Below, in pieces: positions 1 through 9,385 of a stretch of 64,000 nucleotides of DNA; position 1 is the first letter of the stretch, and every line of letters begins with the position of its first letter. The translations under genes were made by a program, and so were the position numbers. The notes beneath the pieces were generated by a model. That model ran no database searches. It saw nothing but the letters and a program-made list of their open reading frames with translations, and was not told the origin of the DNA. This stretch comes from an uncultured Bacteroidales bacterium. GTDB taxonomy: Bacteria; Bacteroidota; Bacteroidia; Bacteroidales; F082. Where the stretch lies: assembly GCA_946405575.1 (NCBI GenBank), contig CAMJHP010000003.1, forward strand, positions 1 to 64,000. Direction: 5' to 3'.

Positions 1-989
1 ATGAAATTGTTTGGGATGTTAGGCATATTGATGCTCAAGCCGTTGAAAGTGCAATATAGGAAAGCATTCTCGCCAATCGAGGTCACGGAATTGCCGATGG
101 TCAACGTGCCGTTGAATCTAGTGCACCCAGCGAAAGCATCCTCGCCAATCGTGGTCACGGAATTAGGGATGGTAAGGCTTCCAGTGAAGCCGTCACAAAG
201 GTAGAAAGCATCATTGCCTATCGAGGTCACAGAATTACCGAGGGCCAAGGTGCCGACAAAGCCATGGCATCCAGAGAAAGCTTCATCTCCTATCGAAATC
301 ACGGAATTGCCAATGCTCAAGTTTCCATTGAAACCATCGCATTGATAGAAGGCAATTTCTCCTATCGTGGTCACGGAATTCGGGATGGTCAAGTTACCCG
401 TGAAACCATGGTTGCCATAAAAAGCCGCATAACCAATCGAGGTCACCGAATTGCCAATGGTTAGCGTACCATCGAAACCACTGTAATTAAAGAAAGCATA
501 ATCACCTATCGAGGTCACGGAATTGCCTATGATGAGCGAGCCACTGAAATTGGCAGCCAATCTACCTCTAAAGCTTTCAGGGATGTTAGGCATGTCAACA
601 TTCAAGTCGTTGAAAGTGCAACCCATGAAAACATTTTCGCCAATATCGGTCACGGAATTGGGGATGATCAGCGAGCCTGTCAAGCCATTACAGCCCTTGA
701 AAGCATAATCGCCTATTTTTGTCACGGTGTAAGTTACGCCATTATGGGTTACACTAGAAGGTAAGGTGATGCTCCCCGTGGGTTTGGTGTATCCATCCCA
801 AGGATTTGTAGTGCTTGTTCCCGGATAGGTTATCTCCACATAATGATTGGTGGCATCAATGATGTTGTAATAGAACGTCTTCCCATAGTATGTTGCTGAG
901 AAGTTGTACGCATACGCCGTTCCCATGCCCAAACTGAGGGCAAGGAGGAGGGCGAAGACTCCTTTCTGATGTTGTAGAGCTCTTTTCAT
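1..989 (-). CDS. BspA-type leucine-rich repeat surface protein (truncated by window edge)
   Basis: Minus-strand frame reads MKRALQHQKGVFALLLALSLGMGTAYA (signal peptide) then repeated LTIGNSVTSIGxxAFxxCxGFxGxL LRR_5 units; open to the window edge and absent from the ORF track. Confidence 0.85.
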   Translation of the reverse strand, partial: MKRALQHQKGVFALLLALSLGMGTAYAYNFSATYYGKTFYYNIIDATNHYVEITYPGTSTTNPWDGYTKPTGSITLPSSVTHNGVTYTVTKIGDYAFKGCNGLTGSLIIPNSVTDIGENVFMGCTFNDLNVDMPNIPESFRGRLAANFSGSLIIGNSVTSIGDYAFFNYSGFDGTLTIGNSVTSIGYAAFYGNHGFTGNLTIPNSVTTIGEIAFYQCDGFNGNLSIGNSVISIGDEAFSGCHGFVGTLALGNSVTSIGNDAFYLCDGFTGSLTIPNSVTTIGEDAFAGCTRFNGTLTIGNSVTSIGENAFLYCTFNGLSINMPNIPNNF

Positions 990-1136
990 AATGTGTTATT
1001 TTTGTTGGTTGATATTTGCAGAAAAAAGACGCTACAAATATAGAGACGAAAATATGATTTTCAAAGTATTTTTTGATACTATCCCAAAACGGAGATTCCG
1101 AAAAAAGAAACAAAGAAATAACAAAAATGGCACAAA

Positions 1137-1165
1137 AAAAGCCTCGAGTTTTCCCGAGGCTTTCT
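1137..1165 (-). terminator. Rho-independent-type hairpin after the TPR gene
   Basis: AAAGCCTCGAGTTTTCCCGAGGCTTT inverted repeat flanked by A/T runs. Confidence 0.6.
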
Positions 1166-1188
1166 GGATTCATTTGTAAACTTCAATC

Positions 1189-2373
1189 TTATTTGCCGCC
1201 ATCCAAAGCTTTGACTTCTTCCATCATATTCAATTTCACGTAGATGGAACGCAGCACGTTCTTCACGTCGTCGGAAGGCTGTGCGTCATAAGCGCTCTTC
1301 AAATAAGGAAGACCTGTACGCAACAGCTCATTACCTTGTTCGATCAGGTTATTGTACTGTTCCTGTTCGGCTTTCGAGAAACCAGTGATTTCGTTAGCCT
1401 GTTCAATGTATTTGTTGGCCATGGTTGTGTAGAGCACACCAATGTTGTAAGTGGCATCGTAGTAGTCTGGGTTGATGGCGAGTGCATCTTCATAGAACTT
1501 GCGAGCCTTTTCCACATCGTAAACATCCTTGTTGTTCTCATCGCCATAGATAGTACCGAGCACGAAGAGCAGCTGGGCGTTTTCGGGATCGAGTTCACGG
1601 AGTTTGTTGAGGTCTTCGACAGCTTCGGCACCTTTGCCCTCCTTCAGATAGGCGTTGACTTTCTCAAGAATCAGGCCAGCATCGCCAGGGTTCTTTTCCA
1701 AACCAGCGTTAATCATAGCCATAGCTTGTTCGGCATTGCCCATACCGTTGTAGCAAGCGGCAAGATGCTTGTAGACATCCACACCTTCAACACCACTATC
1801 CTTCAACTCGTTGAAGTAATTCAGAGCAGTGTTGTAGTCTTGAGCTCTCAGTGCGGAAGTGGCAGAGAAGTTCAGCATATCGTTGGCATCGGGACTACCC
1901 AGTGACTTGGCGATGTCGTAAGCCTTCTTGAACATGGGAGCGGCATCGGCAAACCTACCGGTGTTGTAGTCGTCGGCACCTTTAGTATAATAGGTGTTCA
2001 TCACATTACCCACACGCTGGTAGATTTCCTGCTTGTTGTCCTCGAGGAACTCCGGATTCTTCATGCAGTTCATCAGCGATTCATAGACGACTTCCAACGC
2101 ATTGGGAGCCTTGGCTCTCAGAGCCTCGTCACTTGATTGGATGATGTTCTGGTAGATGGCGGCACGATACAACCAAGCCTGAGCCTGATCGTTCGGCTTC
2201 ATACCAGCAAATTGTTCATGGTTGACGCACTTTTCAATGGAAGCCATAGCTTTTTCGTATTGGCCATTCTTGTTGTACATGTAGGCGTCGGTTCTGTCTT
2301 TCTTTTGGGCCATCATCACGTTGGCGGTGAGCAGGACGGCCAGCAAAATCATTACTTTTTTCATTTTTTTCAA
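1189..2373 (-). CDS. Tetratricopeptide repeat protein with signal peptide
   Basis: 394 aa, N-terminal signal, TPR-like helices (YNTALNYFNEL, KARKFYEDALAINPDYYDATYNIGVLY). Confidence 0.85.
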   Translation of the reverse strand: MKKMKKVMILLAVLLTANVMMAQKKDRTDAYMYNKNGQYEKAMASIEKCVNHEQFAGMKPNDQAQAWLYRAAIYQNIIQSSDEALRAKAPNALEVVYESLMNCMKNPEFLEDNKQEIYQRVGNVMNTYYTKGADDYNTGRFADAAPMFKKAYDIAKSLGSPDANDMLNFSATSALRAQDYNTALNYFNELKDSGVEGVDVYKHLAACYNGMGNAEQAMAMINAGLEKNPGDAGLILEKVNAYLKEGKGAEAVEDLNKLRELDPENAQLLFVLGTIYGDENNKDVYDVEKARKFYEDALAINPDYYDATYNIGVLYTTMANKYIEQANEITGFSKAEQEQYNNLIEQGNELLRTGLPYLKSAYDAQPSDDVKNVLRSIYVKLNMMEEVKALDGGK

Positions 2374-2417
2374 TTATTTAAAGTTTGACAATTTTCGATT
2401 AACTATTTTCCTTACAA

Positions 2418-5039
2418 TTATTGTTCCAAAGTGGTTTCAGCGGAATTTTTTGGCTCTTCGGTCGGCTCTTCGACAGGCTCAGTGACCTTGTTTCCATCAG
2501 GGGTCAGCCCTTCGACAGGCAGAGGAGCCTCCGTCTCTTCGGGTTCGTCCTCGTGCTCCACCTTGGTGACGGCGGCAATTTCGTCCGTACCACGCAAGTC
2601 GATGAGTTTCACACCTTGGGTAGCACGACCCATCACGCGCAACTTACTGACAGCCATTCTGATAACGATACCCGACTTGTTGATAATCATCAGGTCTTCG
2701 TCGTCGGTCACGGCCTTGATGGCGATGAGGTCGCCAGTCTTGTCGGTGATGTTCAAGGTCTTCACGCCCTTCGCGCCACGGTTGGTGATGCGGTAGTCCT
2801 CGATGTCGGAACGCTTGCCGAAGCCCTTTTCTGAAACGACGAGCACCGTCTGTTGCGGATCGTTGATGCACACCATACCAATGACTTCGTCTTCGGGCGA
2901 GCCTAAAGTAATGGCTTTCACACCCGTAGCGGTACGGCCCATCGGACGGACGGTCTGCTCGTTGAAGCGAACGGCCTTGCCCGAACGGACAGCCATCAGC
3001 ACTTCATCGTTGCCGCTGGTGAGGCAAGCCTCCAGCAACTGGTCGTCCTCGCGGATGTTGACGGCGATGATGCCGTTTTGGCGGATGTTCTTATATGCAG
3101 CCAAGTTGGTCTTCTTGATGATACCCTTCTTGGTGCAGAGGATGATGTAGTTGTTTTCAAGGTAGTCCTCATCGCTCATGCTCTTCACGTTGAGGTAGGC
3201 CATCACCTTGTTGTCTTTGTCAAGCGGCAACAGGTTCTGGATGGCGCGACCTTTGCTGTTCTTACCCTCTTCAGGAATCTCGAAGGCTCTGAGTTTGTAG
3301 CACTTACCTTGTTCGGTGAAGAAGAGCAGATGGTTGTGATTGGTAGCCGTGAAGATGTGTTCGATGAAGTCGGTGTCGCGGGTGGCAGAGCCTTTCGAGC
3401 CCTTGCCGCCACGGCTTTGCACGCGGTATTCGGTCAGCGGGGTACGCTTGATGTAACCGAGACGCGAGATGGTGATGACCACGGCATCGTCGGCGATAAT
3501 GTCTTCCATACGGAATTCACCGGCGGCAGGCACGATTTGGGTACGGCGGGCATCGCCATATTTCTCTTTGATGACCGTCAGTTCGTCCTTGATGATTTGG
3601 AATTGCAATTCCTCATTTTGTAGAATTTCGTGGAAATGCTTGATGTGTTCGTGGATTTCGTCCAACTCGTCCAAGATCTTTTTGATTTCGAGACCGGCCA
3701 ACTGACCGAGGCGGTAGGCCACGATGGCACTGGCTTGCGGATCGTCGAAGCCGAACTTGTCCATGATGGCTTGCTTGGCTTCGGGTGTGCCGCCCTTACA
3801 GGCGCGAATGGTGGCGATGATTTCGTCCACGATGTCGATGGCGCGGGCCAAACCTTCCAAGATATGGGCACGGTCTTCAGCCTTCTTCAGCTCAAAACGC
3901 GTACGGCGCAGGATAATTTCGTGACGATGGGCCACAAAATGCTCTATCAGCTGCTTGAGGTTCAAAGTATAAGGACGGCCATTGACCAATGCCACATTGT
4001 TCACGTTGAACGAGCTTTGCAGCGGGGTCATCAAATACAGCTTGTTCAGCACCACGTCGGGGTTGGCATCGCGTTTCAGTTCGTATACCACACGAATGCC
4101 TTTACGGTCTGACTCATCGCGGATGTCGGCCAGACCTTCCAACTTCTTCTCGTTGACAAGGTCAGCTGTCTTCTTGATCATCTCGGCCTTGTTGACCTGA
4201 TAAGGGATGGAGGTGGCGATGATGCGCTCATGGCCATTGTGTTCCTCGAAGTGGGTCTCGCCACGGAGGACGATGCGTCCCCTACCCGTCTCAAACGCCT
4301 CGCGCACACCTTCGTAGCCGTAGATGACGCCAGCGGTCGGGAAATCGGGGGCCTTGATGTATTGCATCAGCTCCTGCGTGGTGATTTCGCGGTTGTCGAT
4401 ATAGGCGATGATGCCGTCGACGCATTCGCTGAGGTTATGGGGAGCCATGTTGGTGGCCATACCCACGGCAATGCCATTGGTGCCATTGACCAACAAGGTG
4501 GGAATCTGCGTAGGAAGCACAGTGGGCTCCTGCAACGAGTCATCGAAGTTATTCTGGAAGTCGACGGTGTCCTTGTCAAGGTCGTCGAGCATCTCTTCTG
4601 CAATCTTCTGAAGGCGTGCCTCGGTGTAACGCATAGCGGCAGGGCTGTCGCCATCAACCGAGCCGAAGTTACCTTGGCCGTCGACCAAAGGATAGCGCAG
4701 TGACCACGGTTGGGCCATACGAACCATGGCATCGTAGACCGACGAGTCGCCGTGCGGGTGGTACTTACCGAGCACCTCACCAACGATACGGGCCGATTTC
4801 TTATAACCGCTGCGTGAGGTGACACCCAGTTCCTTCATGCCGTAGAGCACACGACGGTGCACGGGTTTCAAGCCGTCGCGCACGTCAGGCAAGGCACGCG
4901 AGATGATGACGGACATCGAATAGTCGATGTAAGCCGACTTCATCTGGTTCTCAAGATTGACTTTGATTATTTTTTCTCCTGAGAGTTCTTCAGGCATTTC
5001 GCCCTGATTTTCAGGATTGTTGATATTGTTATCGTCCAT
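2418..5039 (-). CDS. gyrA: DNA gyrase subunit A
   Basis: 873 aa; [67 protein letters not shown] and C-terminal beta-pinwheel repeats. Confidence 0.97.
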   Translation of the reverse strand: MDDNNINNPENQGEMPEELSGEKIIKVNLENQMKSAYIDYSMSVIISRALPDVRDGLKPVHRRVLYGMKELGVTSRSGYKKSARIVGEVLGKYHPHGDSSVYDAMVRMAQPWSLRYPLVDGQGNFGSVDGDSPAAMRYTEARLQKIAEEMLDDLDKDTVDFQNNFDDSLQEPTVLPTQIPTLLVNGTNGIAVGMATNMAPHNLSECVDGIIAYIDNREITTQELMQYIKAPDFPTAGVIYGYEGVREAFETGRGRIVLRGETHFEEHNGHERIIATSIPYQVNKAEMIKKTADLVNEKKLEGLADIRDESDRKGIRVVYELKRDANPDVVLNKLYLMTPLQSSFNVNNVALVNGRPYTLNLKQLIEHFVAHRHEIILRRTRFELKKAEDRAHILEGLARAIDIVDEIIATIRACKGGTPEAKQAIMDKFGFDDPQASAIVAYRLGQLAGLEIKKILDELDEIHEHIKHFHEILQNEELQFQIIKDELTVIKEKYGDARRTQIVPAAGEFRMEDIIADDAVVITISRLGYIKRTPLTEYRVQSRGGKGSKGSATRDTDFIEHIFTATNHNHLLFFTEQGKCYKLRAFEIPEEGKNSKGRAIQNLLPLDKDNKVMAYLNVKSMSDEDYLENNYIILCTKKGIIKKTNLAAYKNIRQNGIIAVNIREDDQLLEACLTSGNDEVLMAVRSGKAVRFNEQTVRPMGRTATGVKAITLGSPEDEVIGMVCINDPQQTVLVVSEKGFGKRSDIEDYRITNRGAKGVKTLNITDKTGDLIAIKAVTDDEDLMIINKSGIVIRMAVSKLRVMGRATQGVKLIDLRGTDEIAAVTKVEHEDEPEETEAPLPVEGLTPDGNKVTEPVEEPTEEPKNSAETTLEQ

Positions 5040-5140
5040 TTTTGGGTTCTAATTTTCTCTTTTACAAATAGGAGTGCAAAGATAGGGAAAAATTCCTTTG
5101 GTTCTGCAAAAAAGCGGATTTTGTTCCGTATTTTCACACA

Positions 5141-5356
5141 TTAGCACAAGGCCGCCACCCGAGGAATACTTGACAGCCATTGAGCAATCTTGCTGTCTTT
5201 ACGTACGGTCTGCATATTGTATCAGGTTTGAATGTTCATCATCCTATCGGCAGAAACGCCCAAAGCGGCCTCAAACATCAATGCCATTGTGGGCGAAAGC
5301 GACCGTTTGTCTGTCAACAATTCATTCAGGACAGAACAGGACAAATCCGCTGAATC
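5141..5356 (-). pseudogene. HigA-like antitoxin fragment with in-frame TGA
   Basis: Minus frame DSADLSCSVLNELLTDKRSLSPTMALMFEAALGVSADRMMNIQT*YNMQTVRKDSKIAQWLSSIPRVAALC*; resembles HigA/VapI XRE antitoxins; TGA at 5222-5224. Confidence 0.65.
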
Positions 5357-5412
5357 TACTCGGTCGGATTGCAAATGCGACCGAAGAAAGAGCATCGTTT
5401 AACAATTTCAGG

Positions 5413-5493
5413 CTAGAAGCGATGTTTCTTGTCGCTGGTTTTGCCCTCGTTGTACAATTCGCTCAAATACTCTTTTTGACAGACAATTTGCAT
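5413..5493 (-). pseudogene. HigB/RelE-like toxin N-terminal fragment, truncated by TAG
   Basis: MQIVCQKEYLSELYNEGKTSDKKHRF*PEIVKR...; matches the N-terminus of HigB-type toxins. Confidence 0.6.
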
Positions 5494-5631
5494 CCCACCA
5501 GTATTTGTCGCTGCAAAAAACAGAAAAACGTTTTGGATGTTCACTAATTTTGCGAACAGTTTTTGAAGCCAATGTAATCACAATGCGAAAAGCCGACATT
5601 GCTGCCGGCTTTTCATTGTGTTTCATATAGT

Positions 5632-8466
5632 TCATCGTGTAACGGAAACCTTCTTCACGGCAACGCCGCCTGCGGTTTCTATCCTGACAAGGTAAATCCC
5701 TGCCTTCTGTCCGCTGAAGTCGTATTCAAATGCATCGCCGACAACTTGGCCATCGAAGACAACTTGGCCAAGCATATTGCTGATAGAGACGTGTTTGATG
5801 CTTTCAGCTTCGATTTTCACAAGTCCATTGGTAGGGTTAGGATAAACAGCAACCTCAACGCTGTTGTTCTCACCGACCGAAGTCCCGCTATTCTTAAAGG
5901 TTGCCATAACAACCACCTCAAACGGAGGCATGGTGAAGCTGTATGTAGAAGCCGCCTTGCCCATAGGTGAAATGGGGATGATTTGCGTGGGGTCGTTGGC
6001 ATTGACTACCTTTATCGAAACCAAGGCCATACCCGGATTGGGTGTAATGGTGATTTGAACCTCCTGCCCCATCTGCGCCTCCGTGACCGAAGGTGTAATG
6101 GTTCCTCCGTTGCCAACTACGCCGACATTGATTCCATAGGTATCGCAGTCCTCGATGATGTTGTTAAAGGGGAACATGTTCCAAACCGAGTAATAAGTGA
6201 CACGCTTGCCGCACGACACCATAAGCACCGAGTTGTCCACAATATCCGAGAACGCACCCGCATCCAACACAGCAGGCGTAGGGCCAAGTGCTACCACGAA
6301 ATGCACCGTATTGCAGCCCTTGAAGATGTTGGAGCCGATTTCTTGCACCTCTGGACCGATGTGGATGGTGGTGAGGTTGGGACAGTTGTAAAACACATCG
6401 TCATCTGACTCCAAATCCTTTTCCACATTGTAATATATCATATTCAGCCGAGGATTATCTGCAAACGCCTTTTCTTCAATGTATTTGACATTTTTTCCAA
6501 TGCTAACCGTCGTCAGATAGTCAATTTCAGAGAAAAATCTCTCTGTAATGATTTCCACAGAATCTCCTATCACAATGGTTGTGATTCCCGTACATCCTGA
6601 CCAAATAGAACCATCCCTATCACATACTTTTGCATCGAAATAGATTTCCTTTAATCCGGTACAATTTTTGAAAGCATTTCTATCAATAAATTGCACGGAA
6701 CTTGGAATGGTCAAACTCGTGACACCGCTGCAACCTGAAAAAGCCGAACTGCCTATCTCAGTCACAGAATTACCAATGTTCAAACTACTGAAACAACTGC
6801 AATCCATGAAAGCAGAATTGCCTATCGTAGAAACAGCATTGCCAATGTTCAAACAACCGAAACCCCTACATCCTTCAAATGCGGAATCAGGAATGTTCTC
6901 CATATTAATATCCAAGCCATTAAAACTACAATCCTCAAAAGCATGTTCACCAATCATCGTCACTGAATTGGGCATTATCAGTTTGTTTGTGAAACCATTG
7001 CATCCTTTGAAAGCAAAAGAACCTATTTGAGTCAATGAATTACCCAATACCAAACTTGTGAATCCATTGCAGTTTTCAAATGCACCTGAATCACAATAAT
7101 AAGGGTCATTGTACCCACTTTCAATAATTGTCACAGAATTAGGAATACGCAATTCGCCTGTGAAACCGCTGCAACCAGCGAAAGCGCCCTTACTTATTTC
7201 AACCACAGAATTGGGTATAATAAGATTACCAGTGAAGCCACTACAACCGCAGAACGCATTAGCTCCTATTCTAGTTAAAGAATTGCCTATAGTTACCTGT
7301 GTAAAGCCAGTGCAACCTTCAAAAGCACCTAAAGGTACTACTATACCTAAACCGTGACCTCCATCTCTAATCGTGACAACGGAATTGGTGATGGTTAGGC
7401 TACCCGTGAAGCCGCTGCAACCAGCAAAAGTACCTGGTAGTATTTCGGTCACAGAATTTGGGATAATTAGATTTCCAGAGAAACCACTGCATCCAAAGAA
7501 AGCTCCGTGTCCTATATAAGTCACAGAGTTTGGAATAATCAATTCACCTGTGAAACCACTGCATGCAAAAAAAGTACAATCTTCTATTTTTGTCACCGAA
7601 TTGGGAATAGTCAAGCTTCCAGTAAACCCGCTGCAACCAGCGAAAGCATTGTTGCCTATTGATGTCACCGAATTAGGAATTGTCAGGCTTCCTGTAAACC
7701 CGATGCAGTTGGAGAAAGCACTAGAGCAAATCTGTCTTGTACCTTGAGCAATGTGCAACGAACCAGAGGGTTCACCTTTATATCCTATACAAGATCCGCC
7801 TAAATATAAAATACCATCTGGTTGGCTATCATACCAACCTGTTCCATTGAAAGCATATTCACCTATCAAGGTTTCCACATTGGAAACAACAATCGAGGAC
7901 AAGCCTCTACAATTATAGAAAGATTGCGCGCCTATGGTGGTCACGGAATTGGGAATGGTCAAGCTACTTGTGAAACCGCTACAGTTTTCGAAAGCACAAT
8001 CGCCTATCTCAATCACGGAATTACCAATAGTAAGGCTGCCCGTGAAACCGCTGCAATTAAAAAAAGCCCCTTCGCCTATCGTAATTACGGAATTGGGAAT
8101 GGTTAGGCTGCCTGACAATCCGTCACAATCAGTAAAAGCGTGATCTCCAATCGCGGTCACTGAATTGGGAATGGTCAATGAACAATCGCCATAGAAAGCA
8201 TCATAGAAAGCATAGCCTCCGATTGCACTCACAACATACTCCCTACCCTCATAAGTCACGCTTTCAGGGATGATTAATGCTTCCAAAAATAGAGGGCCCC
8301 AATAGTCTATTACTGTTACAGATGTTCCATCTTTATTGACATCGTATTCCAAACCATCAACGATGAAGTTTTGGGATAGAACATCCCCCATCCCCGCCAC
8401 ACTCAGCAGCAGGACGAGCAGGGCGGCACGCAACGCCCTTTTCGTTTGTAAAGATTTTGTTTGCAT
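5632..8466 (-). CDS. BspA-type leucine-rich repeat protein with T9SS C-terminal sorting domain
   Basis: Likely start MQTKSLQTKRALRAALLVLLLSVAGMGDVLSQ at 8466 rather than 8637; many LRR_5 units; C-terminus VYPNPTNGLVKIEAESI...GIYLVRIETAGGVAVKKVSVTR. Confidence 0.88.
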   Translation of the reverse strand: MQTKSLQTKRALRAALLVLLLSVAGMGDVLSQNFIVDGLEYDVNKDGTSVTVIDYWGPLFLEALIIPESVTYEGREYVVSAIGGYAFYDAFYGDCSLTIPNSVTAIGDHAFTDCDGLSGSLTIPNSVITIGEGAFFNCSGFTGSLTIGNSVIEIGDCAFENCSGFTSSLTIPNSVTTIGAQSFYNCRGLSSIVVSNVETLIGEYAFNGTGWYDSQPDGILYLGGSCIGYKGEPSGSLHIAQGTRQICSSAFSNCIGFTGSLTIPNSVTSIGNNAFAGCSGFTGSLTIPNSVTKIEDCTFFACSGFTGELIIPNSVTYIGHGAFFGCSGFSGNLIIPNSVTEILPGTFAGCSGFTGSLTITNSVVTIRDGGHGLGIVVPLGAFEGCTGFTQVTIGNSLTRIGANAFCGCSGFTGNLIIPNSVVEISKGAFAGCSGFTGELRIPNSVTIIESGYNDPYYCDSGAFENCNGFTSLVLGNSLTQIGSFAFKGCNGFTNKLIMPNSVTMIGEHAFEDCSFNGLDINMENIPDSAFEGCRGFGCLNIGNAVSTIGNSAFMDCSCFSSLNIGNSVTEIGSSAFSGCSGVTSLTIPSSVQFIDRNAFKNCTGLKEIYFDAKVCDRDGSIWSGCTGITTIVIGDSVEIITERFFSEIDYLTTVSIGKNVKYIEEKAFADNPRLNMIYYNVEKDLESDDDVFYNCPNLTTIHIGPEVQEIGSNIFKGCNTVHFVVALGPTPAVLDAGAFSDIVDNSVLMVSCGKRVTYYSVWNMFPFNNIIEDCDTYGINVGVVGNGGTITPSVTEAQMGQEVQITITPNPGMALVSIKVVNANDPTQIIPISPMGKAASTYSFTMPPFEVVVMATFKNSGTSVGENNSVEVAVYPNPTNGLVKIEAESIKHVSISNMLGQVVFDGQVVGDAFEYDFSGQKAGIYLVRIETAGGVAVKKVSVTR

Positions 8467-8748
8467 ATTACTTTGATTTTGATTGTTCTTGATTTGGTTA
8501 AACTTTCGTTTTTGTTGGGGCAAAAGTAGAAAATTTTCCATTGAATACCGCAAAAAAAGATAGTAATTCTTCAATTCTTCGTCTACAATTGAGAGCCAAT
8601 CAACCAAGATAAGAATAATACAAGTTTTTGCTCGCAAACTTCGATAGATTACAAGTTTTTCGCTTGTAAAGTTCGATAGATTACAAGTTTTCCATACTTA
8701 AACTTCGATAGATCACAATAAAAAATCTGACTTTGGCACTGGCGTGAC

Positions 8749-8786
8749 GCGGTTTTTGTTTGTACCTTTGCAGCCTGAATTTGAAT
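8749..8786 (+). promoter_or_regulatory. Bacteroidetes-type promoter (TTTG ... TAnnTTTG)
   Basis: GCGGTTTTTGTTTGTACCTTTGCAGCCTGAA upstream of the 8791 ORF. Confidence 0.5.
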
Positions 8787-8790
8787 AAAC

Positions 8791-8934
8791 ATGGCCGTTC
8801 CAACCATTGAAAGCGTGAAAGTAATCGAACAGCAGTTCAACACTGGTGAAGAACCCGTGTTGGTAACATGTTCGGATATGAGCACAAACGATTGTTTAAA
8901 CGAAAACCTAAACCATGAATACTTTAAAATATAG
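8791..8934 (+). pseudogene. 47-aa ORF, probable internal-deletion remnant of a HipA-like kinase
   Basis: MAVPTIESVKVIEQQFNTGEEPVLVTCSDMSTNDCLNENLNHEYFKI*; the N-terminus looks like HipA-family kinases that precede DUF3037 genes; its 3' end overlaps the next start. Confidence 0.4.
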
Positions 8935-9277
8935 TATCATTTACGCCGTTATTCGTTCTGAGATTTCAGAGCAACTGAGCGTTGGACTCATCATTGTTGA
9001 TGGGGACACTTTGGAAGTGCGCTATTCACAAAAGAAACTGAATGCCTTAAAAACCTTATTTTCAGACAAAGAGTACCGATTTGTTTCTCGGGTAATCACT
9101 TCGCTCAAGAAGAACAAAAATATCAACTCTGTCGATGCTGTGAACTACCTTACGCGTTATTCAAACAACCTTATCGCTGTATCTCCTTTGCAGAGTATTG
9201 ATGTGACCTCTACGGAGCAAAACAAGGAGTGGCTTTTTAGAAATTATGTTTATGATAGTTCCAAAGTGGTAGCATAA
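8915..9277 (+). CDS. DUF3037-like small protein
   Basis: 120 aa, KYSIIYAVIRSEISEQLSVGLIIVDGDTLEVRYSQKKLNALK; resembles the DUF3037 start. Confidence 0.5.
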   Translation: MNTLKYSIIYAVIRSEISEQLSVGLIIVDGDTLEVRYSQKKLNALKTLFSDKEYRFVSRVITSLKKNKNINSVDAVNYLTRYSNNLIAVSPLQSIDVTSTEQNKEWLFRNYVYDSSKVVA

Positions 9278-9289
9278 AACCATAGCGGC

Positions 9290-9320
9290 GCGGTTTTTGT
9301 TTGTATCTTTGCACGCTGAA
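9290..9320 (+). promoter_or_regulatory. Bacteroidetes-type promoter of clpC
   Basis: GCGCGGTTTTTGTTTGTATCTTTGCACGCTGAA with TAnnTTTG -7 box. Confidence 0.55.
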
Positions 9321-9385
9321 CGAGTCAGACAGAAGAAAAGTTGGGTATTTTATTAAAGTATTGATAATAAACTTATTATAATTAT

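Noticed and set aside
1-989. Regularly spaced repeats as a possible CRISPR array
   Set aside because: Repeats translate to LRR_5 units; spacing is in codon frame and spacers are also conserved.
5098-5635. ORFs 5098-5547 (+) and 5408-5635 (-) as genes
   Set aside because: Different frames over the HigBA pseudogene; compositions look non-coding.
6668-8143. Plus-strand ORFs (120, 82, 65, 94, 69 aa) and similar ones at 1-708
   Set aside because: They are antisense readings of the repetitive LRR genes on the minus strand.
8649-8885. 78-aa minus ORF
   Set aside because: Overlaps the tandem repeat, the promoter and the HipA-like remnant on the other strand; no protein-like features.
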